A DNA stretch of 64,000 nt, from the NCBI GenBank assembly GCA_035602605.1, contig DATNLZ010000126.1, positions 9,089-73,088 of the forward strand. The letters run 5' to 3'. The notes under the pieces were generated by a model, which saw only the letters and a program-made list of their open reading frames with translations, did not search any database and had not been told where the DNA came from. Positions within the stretch are counted from its first letter, which is position 1. Each line of letters begins with the position of its first letter. The position numbers and the translations under genes were made by a program. Below are positions 53,946 through 62,938 of the stretch, piece by piece. Source of the DNA: DASQHY01 sp035602605 (GTDB lineage Bacteria > Acidobacteriota > Terriglobia > Acidiferrales > UBA7541).

Positions 53946-54827
53946 TTACGCGCGCCGTAGGAGTAAATACTCTGCTAATTCGCGCAAACGAGCCGCGCGA
54001 GCAGCGAAGACCGAAAGTTCTTCAATGGCCTGGCAAGCGAGGTCTCGGGCGATTTGGCGAGATTTCTCGAGGCCATAAACCGAAGGGTAGGTAGCCTTCC
54101 TCTGGGCCTGGTCTTTTCCGGCGGTTTTGCCGAGCGCTGCGGAGGACTCTTCAACGTCAAGGATGTCATCGATCACCTGAAATGCCCAGCCGATCTGATC
54201 ACCGAATCGACGAAGTCGGGCGAGGTCCGTATCGCCCGCACCCGCGCAGATCGCCCCGCTTAGGACTGATGCGCGAATGAGAGCCGCCGTTTTTGAGCGG
54301 TGAATGTACTCGAGCATGGCGGGGGTCACATCTTTCCCTTCGGCCTCGAGGTCAGCGAGCTGGCCCCCTACCATGCCGTTGACGGTTCCCGAGGAGGTTG
54401 CCACTTCGCGAAGAACCGCGAGGCAGCGATCAGCGGCGACCGGGGTTGCGCTCAGAGTCTCAAACGCAAGAGTCAGAAGCGCGTCGCCTGTCAGAATCGC
54501 GGTGGCTTCACCAAATTGTTTGTGACATGTGCGCTTTCCGCGGCGCAAGTCATCGTTATCGAGAGCGGGCAGATCGTCATGTATCAGCGAATATGTGTGG
54601 ATGAACTCTATCGCGCACGCCGGATGCACTGCGGGCCTTACATCGCTCTCAAAAATTCGCGTGGCCTCCAGGCACAGAATGGGACGAATGCGCTTGCCCC
54701 CCGCAAAAACGCTGTAGCGCATGGCTCGATGAATGACCGGCGGAAACGTGCCTTCGGGCGGAAGCAGAAGGTCGAGGCTTTTTTCGACCGCGGCACGATC
54801 TTCTTCAAAAAATGCAGGGAGCTTCAT
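53946..54827 (-). CDS. ispA: Polyprenyl diphosphate synthase (farnesyl/geranylgeranyl type)
   Basis: 293 residues from the ATG at 54827. FAGGKRIRPILCLEA, first aspartate-rich motif HDDLPALDNDDLRRG, second motif FQVIDDILDVE. It condenses isopentenyl diphosphate with allylic diphosphates to C15-C20 prenyl chains. The frame extends 67 codons upstream through the xseB gene in another frame, and that part is not real. Gene order xseB-ispA-tlyA-nadK suggests one operon. Confidence 0.92.
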   Translation of the reverse strand: MKLPAFFEEDRAAVEKSLDLLLPPEGTFPPVIHRAMRYSVFAGGKRIRPILCLEATRIFESDVRPAVHPACAIEFIHTYSLIHDDLPALDNDDLRRGKRTCHKQFGEATAILTGDALLTLAFETLSATPVAADRCLAVLREVATSSGTVNGMVGGQLADLEAEGKDVTPAMLEYIHRSKTAALIRASVLSGAICAGAGDTDLARLRRFGDQIGWAFQVIDDILDVEESSAALGKTAGKDQAQRKATYPSVYGLEKSRQIARDLACQAIEELSVFAARAARLRELAEYLLLRRA

Positions 54828-54891
54828 CGAATCGCCGGATCGGCCGCCATAGCGGCGCGGCGCGGGCGCGTTGTTGTGGGAGAAGAAACAA

Positions 54892-55209
54892 TCACGATTC
54901 TTCTGATTCCGGTTCAAAAGGTTCGGCGTGCAGCTTACCATCGGCCTTCTTGAGCAATATTTCGACTTGTCCCTCGGCTTGTTCGAGTTGCTTCTGACAT
55001 TCGCGAGAAAGATCGACGCCCTCTTCAAAAAGTTTCATGGCGTCGTCGAGCGAGAGATTGGGGCCTTCGAGGCGCTTTACAATCTCCTCGAGACGCGTGA
55101 GGTAACCCTCGAAATCAAGTTTCTTCGCCGGCTCAAGCTTCTTACCAGCCGTCGTGTTCAAGTCTTCCTCCTCGGGTGGGTAGTTCGCTGGGCCATGGTG
55201 CTGGATCAT
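54892..55209 (-). CDS. xseB: Exodeoxyribonuclease VII small subunit
   Basis: 105 residues. The typical helix pair FEGYLTRLEEIVKRLEGPNLSLDDAMKLFEEGVDLSRECQKQL is complete, with an acidic N-terminal extension of ~30 residues and acidic tail. It partners XseA in single-strand DNA degradation. XseA is not in the window. First gene of the minus-strand operon. Confidence 0.9.
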   Translation of the reverse strand: MIQHHGPANYPPEEEDLNTTAGKKLEPAKKLDFEGYLTRLEEIVKRLEGPNLSLDDAMKLFEEGVDLSRECQKQLEQAEGQVEILLKKADGKLHAEPFEPESEES

Positions 55210-55446
55210 AGCTTACTAGCAGCCAGCATTCTAATGCACGGTGTAGAAGGCAAACAACGGCTTTCCTTCTCTGCGTACGTACGAGTGTAAACGCTCATTC
55301 CATTGCGCATTTACTGCCAGCCCTAGCGTTCGCGGGAATCGCGTCGTGAGTCGCAGGCTTCGTCAAGCACGACGCCAAGAATTGTGTCCGCCAAACTGCG
55401 CTGCATCCTGCTAGAATCGCTGGCTGGGGAAAATTCTAATCCTCTT

Positions 55447-56862
55447 ATGATTGCCGTGCGTCTGTTTGCCGTCTTCGCACTCGTAGTGCTGAACGGCTTT
55501 TTTGCGGCGGCTGAATTCTCGCTAGTAGCAGTGCGCCTTTCGCGCGTCCGCCAACTCGTGCAGCGAGGCGACGCGCGAGCGCGCATTGTGCGCGATCTTC
55601 TCGGCGATCTCCATCGAGTTGTTTCCGGGGTACAAGTCGGAATTACGGTTTGCAGTTTGGGACTGGGTGCTCTAGGCGAAGCTACGCTTTCGGGTTCGTT
55701 CCAGCGGCTGTGGGGACCCGGCGCCAATACGCACATGGCGTCGCTTATTGTCCACGCGGCGGCGCTTTCGTTGGCATTTGTTTTACTGAGTGTCTTACAC
55801 GTTGTTCTCGGTGAACTGGTTCCCAAAACCCTGAGTTTGGCGCGTGCCGAGCGTGTTGCGTTACTGATCGCGCGTCCTTTTCGATGGTTCCTAAATGCCT
55901 TTCGGGCGGCGATCGATTTGCTTGACGGAATCTCGCGTCGCATCGTTCGAATTTTGGGTGTTGTCGAGCCGCAAAGCCATACGCTGGCGCATTCCGCTGA
56001 AGAGCTGCAAGTTCAAATTCAACAGGCCCGCGAACGCGGCGTTCTTGCCTCCGGAGAAGAACGCTTTATTCTCAGCGCGATTGAGCTGGCTAAAGTGCAG
56101 GTACGAGAGATCATGGTGCCGCGCCCAGATATCCATTCGCTTCCGGCCAGCGCTTCACTCGATGACGTGATGCGGGCCTTTGCTACCACGCAACGTTCTC
56201 GGATCCCCGTCTTTCAAGGAACAGAAGACCACGTTCTTGGATTCGTGCACGTGAAAGACATGCTGTGGGTCCTGCTTGATCGCGAGCGCAGTCTGCTCGA
56301 GAACGCACAGCCGCCGGAGTTCGATCTTCGCCGCATCTTGAGAGAATTGATGATCGTTCCCGAGACCAAGCCGGCGAGCGAGTTGCTGTTGGAACTAAGG
56401 GCGAGGCGTTCCGGGCTGGCCATGGTGGTGGACGAATTCGGCAGCATTCTGGGATTGGTTACGCTGGAGGATATCCTCGAGCAAATGGTCGGTGAAATAC
56501 ATGACGAATTCGACGTTATCGAGCGCCCGTTAACCTTGGCCGATGGCGCGATGGTGTTTGATGCGTCGCTTAACGTGCGCGAACTTGAGGCGCTATACAA
56601 TATTTCTTTGCCGGAAGATTCGGCGTACGCGACTGTCGGCGGGTTCGTGTTAAGCCGCTTGGGGTTCATTCCGCGAGGCGGGGAGAGTTTTGAACACGGC
56701 GGGTTTCGCTTCACGGTAATCGAGATGGATCGACGGCGAATTGCACGTGTGAAAATTCAGGAACTGCGGCCCCCGGAACAATTGCCCGGAACCGCGGAGC
56801 AGCCTCATTCGATGCCAGCCCGCGCGTCGGAGCAAGGGCGGAACCTGGAAAAAGAAAAATAA
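55447..56862 (+). CDS. CNNM/CBS-domain membrane protein (HlyC/CorC family)
   Basis: 471 residues. N-terminal CNNM domain with three or four helices (VRLFAVFALVVLNGFFAAAEFSLVAVRLSRVRQL, LGELVPKTLSLARAERVA), two CBS domains (VREIMVPRPDIHSLP, then VPETKPASELLLELRARRSGLAMVVDEFG), and a CorC_HlyC domain at the end. Such proteins are linked to Mg2+/Co2+ efflux. The ATG at 55447 gives the normal N-terminus; the frame before it is noise. Confidence 0.92.
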   Translation: MIAVRLFAVFALVVLNGFFAAAEFSLVAVRLSRVRQLVQRGDARARIVRDLLGDLHRVVSGVQVGITVCSLGLGALGEATLSGSFQRLWGPGANTHMASLIVHAAALSLAFVLLSVLHVVLGELVPKTLSLARAERVALLIARPFRWFLNAFRAAIDLLDGISRRIVRILGVVEPQSHTLAHSAEELQVQIQQARERGVLASGEERFILSAIELAKVQVREIMVPRPDIHSLPASASLDDVMRAFATTQRSRIPVFQGTEDHVLGFVHVKDMLWVLLDRERSLLENAQPPEFDLRRILRELMIVPETKPASELLLELRARRSGLAMVVDEFGSILGLVTLEDILEQMVGEIHDEFDVIERPLTLADGAMVFDASLNVRELEALYNISLPEDSAYATVGGFVLSRLGFIPRGGESFEHGGFRFTVIEMDRRRIARVKIQELRPPEQLPGTAEQPHSMPARASEQGRNLEKEK

Positions 56863-56884
56863 CCGAATCGGAGAATTGCTTAGC

Positions 56885-57805
56885 ATGATGCGTCACGTCC
56901 TGTTGCGTATTCTGTTCACACTGCCCACGCTTTGGCTGGTTCTAACGATGGTTTTTCTTTTGGTTCATATTGTTCCCGGTGATCCGGTGCAACAGATGCT
57001 GGGCGAGAGTGCTCATGCCGAAGACGTCACGCAATTGCGACATGCACTGGGCCTTGATCTGCCGCTCGGCACGCAGTATGCCCGTTACCTCAGGGGCTTG
57101 GCGCGTGGCGATTGGGGTACCTCATTTAAATTTCAAGCGCCCGTGCGGCGGATAGTGTTCGAGCGCTACCCGGCGACGTTGCAACTTGCCGCAGCGGCCC
57201 TTTTGGTCTGCGCAGCCATCGGCATTCCGGCCGGAGTCTTTGCGGCGCACCGTCGCGGACACACTGCGGACCGCGCGACAGGACTCTTTACGTTGTTCGG
57301 GCTCGCGGTTCCGAATTTCGCGCTGGGCCCGGTGCTCATTTTGATTTTTTCGATTGAGCTCGGATGGCTTCCGGTGTCTGGTCGTGACGGCCCGCTCCAT
57401 TTCACCCTGCCATCGATCACGCTGGGTGCGGCGCTAGCAGCGATTCTGACGCGGATGGTACGCAGCTCGATGATCGAGGAGCTCTCGAGCGACTATGTTC
57501 GGACGGCTCGCGCCAAAGGCCTGCCCATTAGCAGCGTACTTTTCCGGCATGCATTTCGCAACGCCCTGATCCCGATTGTCACTATTTTGGGGCTGCAGTT
57601 TGGAACTTTGCTGGCGGGGACAATTGTTACTGAAAGCATTTTCTCCTGGCCGGGCGTAGGCCGGCTCACCGTCCAGGCTATTTCTTCACGTGATTATCCA
57701 CTGCTTCAGGGATGCATTCTGACCATCGCTATTTCGTATGTCCTCGTCAACTTCGTCACTGATTTTGTCTACAGTTTGATCGACCCGCGGATTCGTCTGC
57801 AATGA
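56885..57805 (+). CDS. ABC transporter permease, dipeptide/oligopeptide type (DppB-like)
   Basis: 306 residues with six helices. The family signatures are TMVFLLVHIVPGDPVQQMLG and, near the end, the EAA loop RTARAKGLPISSVLFRHAFRNALIP. Overlaps the DppC-like gene by ATGA. The frame starts at a TTG at 56876; the ATG at 56885 with CGGAGA upstream is better. Confidence 0.92.
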   Translation: MMRHVLLRILFTLPTLWLVLTMVFLLVHIVPGDPVQQMLGESAHAEDVTQLRHALGLDLPLGTQYARYLRGLARGDWGTSFKFQAPVRRIVFERYPATLQLAAAALLVCAAIGIPAGVFAAHRRGHTADRATGLFTLFGLAVPNFALGPVLILIFSIELGWLPVSGRDGPLHFTLPSITLGAALAAILTRMVRSSMIEELSSDYVRTARAKGLPISSVLFRHAFRNALIPIVTILGLQFGTLLAGTIVTESIFSWPGVGRLTVQAISSRDYPLLQGCILTIAISYVLVNFVTDFVYSLIDPRIRLQ

Positions 57806-58671
57806 CTGCTCGCTCGCAGTTTAGCCAATTCATTCGCCAAAGCGGGCTGGGCCGCTGGGGTTTGGGAGTCACGTTGCTGCTCATCCTGGTTGCCATGTTC
57901 GCTCCGCAGCTGGCGCCGTACGAACCTTCCGCTCAGAATCTTCCGGCACGGCTAGCGACGCCGAGTCGTGCCCATTGGTTTGGGACTGATGAGCTGGGGC
58001 GCGACATCTTCTCGCGCATTTTATTTGGTGCGCGGATCTCCATGATCGTCGGCATCTCGGTGGTGCTCGGTTGCGGCCTCACGGGTCTTGCGCTTGGACT
58101 GCTCGCGGGGTATTTTGGCGGCTTCTTTGATCGTTTGGTAAGCGTGGTCCTGATCAACGCGTTCCTGTCATTCCCAGGGATTCTTCTGGCTATCGCCTTC
58201 GCTGCCTTTCTCGGGCCAGGGCTAAGTAAGGTTATCGTCGCGCTGATCGTAACCGGGTGGGCGGGCTATGCGCGCCTGGCTCGCGCGCAAACACTGAAAG
58301 TGAACGAAATGGAATTCATTCTAGCAGCACGCTCCCTTGGCGCCTCACATTTGCGCATCATGTTGTACCATCTGCTTCCGAATATTGTTCAGCCGGTTTT
58401 AATTCAGGCCACGATCGGGATGGCCGGCGTGATTCTTGCTGAATCCACACTGAGTTTTCTTGGCCTGGGTGTTCTGTCGCCGGTGCCGAGTTGGGGTGCC
58501 ATGCTCAACGACGGTCGCACACATCTTTTCGATGCACCGCATCTTGTAATTTTCCCAGCACTGGCGGTAATCATTGCGGTGCTTGCTTTTAATCTATTGG
58601 GTGACGCATGGCGCGATTGGCTTGATCCACGTACGCGCGCATATCTTCTCACGATTGATTTAACGCGTTAA
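57802..58671 (+). CDS. ABC transporter permease, dipeptide/oligopeptide type (DppC-like)
   Basis: 289 residues: WFGTDELGRDIFSRILFGARISM and the EAA loop ARSLGASHLRIMLYHLLPNI. Five or six helices. With the upstream gene it forms the membrane channel of a peptide or nickel importer. Neither ATPases (DppD/F) nor a binding protein are next to it, so these must be elsewhere. Confidence 0.92.
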   Translation: MTARSQFSQFIRQSGLGRWGLGVTLLLILVAMFAPQLAPYEPSAQNLPARLATPSRAHWFGTDELGRDIFSRILFGARISMIVGISVVLGCGLTGLALGLLAGYFGGFFDRLVSVVLINAFLSFPGILLAIAFAAFLGPGLSKVIVALIVTGWAGYARLARAQTLKVNEMEFILAARSLGASHLRIMLYHLLPNIVQPVLIQATIGMAGVILAESTLSFLGLGVLSPVPSWGAMLNDGRTHLFDAPHLVIFPALAVIIAVLAFNLLGDAWRDWLDPRTRAYLLTIDLTR

Positions 58672-58703
58672 GAGTTCGAATGTTTTTGATTCTTCGATGA
58701 AGC

Positions 58704-59498
58704 TCATGCGGTCTCGACGGTGACTTCTGCGCCCCGGGTCACTCCTAGAACGCGTGCCGCGTTGCCTTTGTTCACTGCGATCTCAATGAATCCGCTCGAC
58801 CCCAGGACTGCAATCGGCTGCCCGGCTTCACCTTTTGCAAACGTCTCCAAAAAATGTTGCACGTCTTTCTTTCCGACCTGCATTTTCAACGAACCGTTTT
58901 TAAGCATCGCTTCAGGCAAGTCTGCGAGCGTCAAGTTGGTCATAAGGTTTCCGAAGGCATCAACGCGGAGTACGACACCCTTCAAGATTCCAGCGGAAGA
59001 CTTTGGTTTTGGCAGGCTGAAGCGAACGTAGTCCTGAATCTCCTCACCGAAGCTTTGACTCTGCCATGCCTTGGTAAGCCAGGCTGCCACAGGCGCAAAG
59101 ACATCGCGACCGTGAAAGGTGGTACTTAGCGGCTGAAGAAAATAGTGCTCTGCAGTCACATGTCGCACCGCGAGTCTCTGCTCGCGTTCATAAATCATCG
59201 AAAGCACTCCATTGTCAGGACCAACGAAAAAGTGCTGGTCGCCGCTTACCAAAAGCGGCCTGCGCTGGGTGCCGACTCCCGGATCTACAACGACCAGATG
59301 AACGGTTTTAGAAGGGAAGTAACGGTATGCCGATCCAAGCGAAAGAGCGGCATCGAGCAAATCGTACGGCACAACATTGTGAGTGATGTCGACGATGGTC
59401 ACGTCGGGATTGATCTTGAGGATTACACCTTTCAGCGTGCCCACGAGGTGATCATTTGTCCCGTAATCTGTGGTCAGCGTGATAATCGGGTTGGACAA
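58704..59498 (-). CDS. SAM hydroxide adenosyltransferase (DUF62 family)
   Basis: 264 residues. ITLTTDYGTNDHLVGTLKGVI, VVDPGVGTQRRPL, VGPDNGVLS, TFHGRDVFAPVAAWL and, in the C-terminal barrel, VDAFGNLMTNL are typical. This family hydrolyses S-adenosylmethionine to adenosine and methionine; it is related to fluorinases and chlorinases, which have specific halide-pocket changes that cannot be confirmed by eye. The gene is convergent with the permeases. Confidence 0.9.
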   Translation of the reverse strand: MSNPIITLTTDYGTNDHLVGTLKGVILKINPDVTIVDITHNVVPYDLLDAALSLGSAYRYFPSKTVHLVVVDPGVGTQRRPLLVSGDQHFFVGPDNGVLSMIYEREQRLAVRHVTAEHYFLQPLSTTFHGRDVFAPVAAWLTKAWQSQSFGEEIQDYVRFSLPKPKSSAGILKGVVLRVDAFGNLMTNLTLADLPEAMLKNGSLKMQVGKKDVQHFLETFAKGEAGQPIAVLGSSGFIEIAVNKGNAARVLGVTRGAEVTVETA

Positions 59499-59819
59499 AA
59501 CCTATCTCCCCGCGCCACTTCGAATGGCGCTGCTGATGGGATGTTCTCTACCGATGTGCTGCGATTTTTTGACTTTTTGAAAATAGCGCTGCGCTTCGGC
59601 ACTGTCAAGGCGACGTGCCGCAGGTGATAACCATGACGCCTTCAAGGTTTTCTTCTCCGCCTTGACGGCGCTATCAAAGAGAGGTTATCTAGGAGGCCCT
59701 GGCTTTAGTTCATCCGGTAGCTTGGGCCTCTATGTCCTCCTGTCTTGGAAAATATGGAAAATGACCGATCTGTACTCGCAGTCGCTTAGTTGTGTATAAT
59801 CAACACGCGAGAGAAACGA
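59499..59819. other. Intergenic region upstream of tRNA-Gly
   Basis: No gene supported. An 11-base stem with one mismatch (CGCCTTCAAGG at 59637-59647 and CCTTGACGGCG at 59660-59670) is present. The tRNA promoter lies near the right end. Confidence 0.4.
59795..59800 (+). promoter_or_regulatory. -10 box of the tRNA-Gly promoter
   Basis: A perfect TATAAT ending 19 bases before the first tRNA base. The -35 region (about 59771-59777, TGTACTC) is a weak match. Confidence 0.5.
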
Positions 59820-59893
59820 GCGGGCGTCGTACAATGGTAGTATAGAAGCTTCCCAAGCTTCGGACGTGGGTTCGATTCCCATCGCCCGCTCCA
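59820..59893 (+). tRNA. tRNA-Gly (anticodon CCC)
   Basis: 74 bases with encoded CCA. The seven-base acceptor stem (GCGGGCG with CGCCCGC), D-stem (GTAC/GTAT), anticodon stem (GAAGC/GCTTC) with loop TTCCCAA, and T-arm GTGGG-TTCGATT-CCCAT all pair. The anticodon in the loop is CCC, reading GGG. Confidence 0.95.
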
Positions 59894-59961
59894 TAAATCC
59901 TGATGACTCAGTTGACCTTACACGGCTAAGTTACCTGAATTCGACTCAAAATCATCCTGTT

Positions 59962-60030
59962 TTGGACGGTAGTTGGACGGTACTGCAGTCAATTGGACGG
60001 TCGGTTCGATCACCGTCGCGCCCACCGACA
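59962..60030 (+). repeat. Three TTGGACGG repeats leading into a tRNA 3'-end-like sequence
   Basis: TTGGACGG at 59962-59969, 59973-59980 and 59993-60000. The last runs into CGGTTCGATCACCGTCGCG and CCCACCG (60002-60027), which parallels the tRNA-Gly T-arm/acceptor end GGTTCGATTCCCATCGCCC. It may be an old attachment-site copy. Confidence 0.4.
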
Positions 60031-60374
60031 CTATTCCTGACTGATCGAAAGTTAGCAAAAACTACGGGGCTAAAGGTGGCGGATCAGGTGCATGTTCCGC
60101 TGTTGTGTGCGATTTTTCTACGGCAAGAATGACAACCGATTCAGAACGTTCCGCCATCTTCTGTTGAGCCGAAGCAAATCTGAACCTTTCTCCCCCCAAT
60201 CTTTATTCGCAGGCAATCTTAAACTGCGCAGCGCATTCACTATGTCACCGCGGGGTTGCAGTTTTGAGCTTTGGCCGAGAGAAATTTCTTTAGTCCTTAC
60301 AGAAGATTGCAGGATGTAGTGTCACGTCATGCTTCGGAATTCGTAGTGTCTGTAGGTGCCATGTCGAAGTGCGG

Positions 60375-60445
60375 TCCATCCGAGTGGTGGATAACATTAG
60401 AAGCTCGCTGAGCTTCAATCGCGGGTTCGATTCCTGCCAGGAGGT
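60375..60445 (+). pseudogene. Degenerate tRNA-like sequence
   Basis: It contains an anticodon-stem-like GAAGC-TCGCTGA-GCTTC and a T-arm-like GCGGG-TTCGATT-CCTGC in the right order and near-right spacing, but no matching acceptor stem and a C in place of the invariant U33. It reads like a decayed tRNA or partial tRNA duplication. Confidence 0.45.
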
Positions 60446-60699
60446 CTCCCTTAGAAGGCAGACGCGCTACGCTCGAGCCCCTTTGTGGACCTAAAGCCAA
60501 GTAGGGCGGCTGATTAGATGACTGTCCCTACCGAGAACTCTGTGCAGCCCTTTGCGGGTGTCATTCCTCCAAACGAACAGCAAAGCTCTGTGAGAGAAAT
60601 GAGCATCGCCGAGAATTATGAAAGAAATATAACCCCCATCGGCTCAGATATTTCGAGATTTTCGAGACGCACAGGTGTTTTCTTTCCCAGTGCGAATCG

Positions 60700-61359
60700 T
60701 TAGTCGTGCAGGACGACGCTGAGAAGGGAACTGTTGATATGCATTTCGCCGTTGTATTCGATGAAGCCCAGCTTCCTGAATTTGTTCATGAAAAAGTTGA
60801 CCCGTGGCCTTGTGGTGCCGATCATTTCGGCCAGCATTTCTTGTGAGATTTTGGGAACGATCTTCTCGGGCTTATCTTGTTTGCCATAGTGAGCCAGCAG
60901 CAGCAGCGTCCGCGCCAGCCGCTTCTCGCTGGAATTGAAAAGCTGATCGACCAGGTCCTCCTCGATGCGCGTGTTTCGCGAAAGCATATGAGCGATGAAC
61001 CGGTCGGAGAGGGCGTGTTCCGCGTGAAGCAGGCGGATCATCTCAGGTTTTTCGATGACCAGGATGATGCTCGGCGTAATTGCGGTTGCGGTGCCGATAC
61101 GCAATGGCTGGCCCGCAAGGCACCCTTCACCAAAGAAGTCCCCAGGACCCAAGATGGCTACCACGGCTTCCTTGCCAACTTCCGATATAACCGAAAGTTT
61201 CACACCGCCTTTTTGGATGTATAGCACACCCGTTGCGGGATCGCCCTGCGTGAAGATCGTACCTTTCCTAACATATTCCACAACCTTCCGGGCCACGCCT
61301 GCCGAATCCAAAAAGGCCTGTACATTAAAACGGGTTTTAACCTTACTCTTCATTTTCAT
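60700..61359 (-). CDS. Crp/Fnr-family transcriptional regulator
   Basis: 219 residues. Cyclic-nucleotide-binding-type barrel (about 15-130; VRKGTIFTQGDPATGVLYIQKGGVKLS, GPGDFFGEGCLAGQ) and a winged HTH (about 150-215; ISQEMLAEMIGTTRPRVNFFMNKFRKLGFIEY). No N-terminal cysteine cluster is present, so it is not an Fnr-type oxygen sensor; the effector is unknown. The ATG is preceded by AAGGAGG at 11 bases. Single gene. Confidence 0.92.
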   Translation of the reverse strand: MKMKSKVKTRFNVQAFLDSAGVARKVVEYVRKGTIFTQGDPATGVLYIQKGGVKLSVISEVGKEAVVAILGPGDFFGEGCLAGQPLRIGTATAITPSIILVIEKPEMIRLLHAEHALSDRFIAHMLSRNTRIEEDLVDQLFNSSEKRLARTLLLLAHYGKQDKPEKIVPKISQEMLAEMIGTTRPRVNFFMNKFRKLGFIEYNGEMHINSSLLSVVLHD

Positions 61360-61815
61360 TTTATTTAGGCCCTCCTTTGTCCAATGGAGTCTCCGCTTTC
61401 GATAGCACCCCCGCGTAAATTTGTGCCGGAAGTTGCTCTAACGCAATATACTCATTCTTCCACAAAAGCCAAACTAAAAGTGTTCAATATGCACATACTT
61501 ATCAATGAGAGATGGGCGTGCCACTTTTATTCGCTCTAAGTGTGCGATGGACCCAAACTGTCATGCGCAAGTGGAAAGCATTAAAGCCCACCAGTTCCGC
61601 CCGGTGAAGTTCCAAAACCGGGTCCGTTCAAAATATTTTTCGATATGCTGATGGTTTCATGGCTTTTCTTTTTGCTTGTACTTTTGATGATCCCGAACAA
61701 AATGGGGCGACGCGGTTATTGAGACAGCATTCCCCGTTCCGTTCCTTCCACCAAAAGACAAAATCCCGTGATTGCGCTGTATTGAACAGAATTTCTTCAG
61801 GCTTGAGAGCAAGCT
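61360..61815. other. Intergenic region, possible tiny hydrophobic peptide
   Basis: 456 bases with no recognised gene. A 23-codon frame starting near 61650 (MVSWLFFLLVLLMIPNK) would give a one-helix membrane peptide but lacks a clear ribosome site, so it is only noted. Confidence 0.3.
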
Positions 61816-62085
61816 GTGAAGGTGAAGAAAGCTGGGAAGTTCCAACACAGAGAATTAGTGTACAACCGTAACACGAACGAAGGCGGCGCTGTCAGACGAG
61901 TGTACGAGCGGAGCGGCGTCACAATGTACGTAGTGGCCGTGCCAACGGACGGCCATTCGTGGGCATTAGGGTCCTATATTTCGGATTGGGCTGAAGGTGT
62001 TTTACAGCTTTCCAACAATGAGCGCTTGAAGTCTTCAACGTTAGAAATGCCTGCTTCTGACTTGTTCATTACCTACCTTCAGTAA
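61816..62085 (+). CDS. Small protein of unknown function
   Basis: 89 residues from a GTG. Composition is gene-like: MKVKKAGKFQHRELVY, VRRVYERSGVTMYVV and GHSWALGSYISDWAEGVLQ. No motif or family is recognised; it seems soluble with mixed strands and helices. No partner gene. Confidence 0.5.
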   Translation: MKVKKAGKFQHRELVYNRNTNEGGAVRRVYERSGVTMYVVAVPTDGHSWALGSYISDWAEGVLQLSNNERLKSSTLEMPASDLFITYLQ

Positions 62086-62393
62086 GTCTTCTCTGTTCAA
62101 TCCCTGTTTCCCCATGGATTGCTGTCTTCGCTGTCGAATACATGACGACACCTTGGATTCATGCAGGTCAAAATTCACGCACAACAAAGACTCCAGATGA
62201 TCCGGGCGCGGAATATCCAAAATAACGACTCTGGGCCCAACTTGCTGGGCGATATAAGTTGGTTATTCGTAGGACATCAGAGAACTCTAATTGATGGCGG
62301 GATGACTCGTTTAGGACAGTTTTGCAGGCTGTTTTAGTGAGACGCTCGGTCAACAAGATTGATGAACCAGAGTGGTGAGCGAGGGAGGATATA
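62086..62393. other. Intergenic region before the RsbRD_N gene
   Basis: 308 bases with no supported gene; ends in a strong ribosome site (GAGGGAGG) just before the next ATG. No clear promoter seen. Confidence 0.35.
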
Positions 62394-62888
62394 ATGATCA
62401 AAACTGTAGAGTCTGCGCGGGGCACCAACGGGAGCAGCCGTGTTAGCGTTATTGAGAGTGTGGCGGACATTCTCGAACGTGAACTGCCAGCTGTGATTGA
62501 GGATTGGCTTTTGCGAGTCGAGCAGGAGGCAGATCTAACGTGTATCCCGCTGAGCTTTCAAGAGCGCACCGGCCATCTTCCTCATCTTCTGCATGATGTG
62601 ATTGCGCGGTTGCGTCTGGACGCAGGCACGAAAGCTCCGATTTCGGAGGCTGCAGCCGTCCACGGCGATTTGCGGCGTAAACAAGGCTACACCGTAGCGA
62701 TGGCGGTAGAGGAGTCTCGTCTACTGCAGGTCAGTATTTTTACGTCGCTGCACAAAAACGTGAAGCATTTGGAATTCAGCACGCTGCTTCCCAATGTTGT
62801 GACAATCGCGGACGAGGTGGATGCGCAATTGAAGCAGCAGATGCTGCGCTTCATGGCGGCGGATGCCACCACGGCCAAGGCCAAGTAA
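62394..62888 (+). CDS. RsbRD_N-type sensor domain protein
   Basis: 164 residues, all helix. IESVADILERELPAVIEDWLLRVEQEADLT, LPHLLHDVIARLRL, AAVHGDLRRKQGYTVAMAVEESRLLQVSIF match the N-terminal helical domain found in RsbR-type and similar sensor proteins. It has no STAS, kinase or HTH, so it is a free-standing sensor domain. It is convergent with the Rcp1-like receiver gene. The start has GAGGGAGG upstream. Confidence 0.75.
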   Translation: MIKTVESARGTNGSSRVSVIESVADILERELPAVIEDWLLRVEQEADLTCIPLSFQERTGHLPHLLHDVIARLRLDAGTKAPISEAAAVHGDLRRKQGYTVAMAVEESRLLQVSIFTSLHKNVKHLEFSTLLPNVVTIADEVDAQLKQQMLRFMAADATTAKAK

Positions 62889-62938
62889 CACCCCTTTGGT
62901 GGATTAAGCCAGAAAAGTTTGCAAATACATTGGGTCCA

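Larger units (their letters stand above)
59894..60699. other. Long gene-free region with tRNA-like remnants
   Basis: 806 bases after tRNA-Gly with no supportable gene; a 61-codon frame at 60518-60703 has no recognisable features. It holds three copies of TTGGACGG and two tRNA-like scars listed separately. It looks like debris of past insertion at the tRNA. Confidence 0.5.

Noticed and set aside
54828..55028. N-terminal 67-codon extension of the ispA frame
   Set aside because: It overlaps xseB in another frame and lacks prenyltransferase homology; the ATG at 54827 fits the family.
60518..60703. 61-codon plus frame after the tRNA-like remnants
   Set aside because: No motif, no good ribosome site, and it ends across the Crp/Fnr gene stop; looks like chance.
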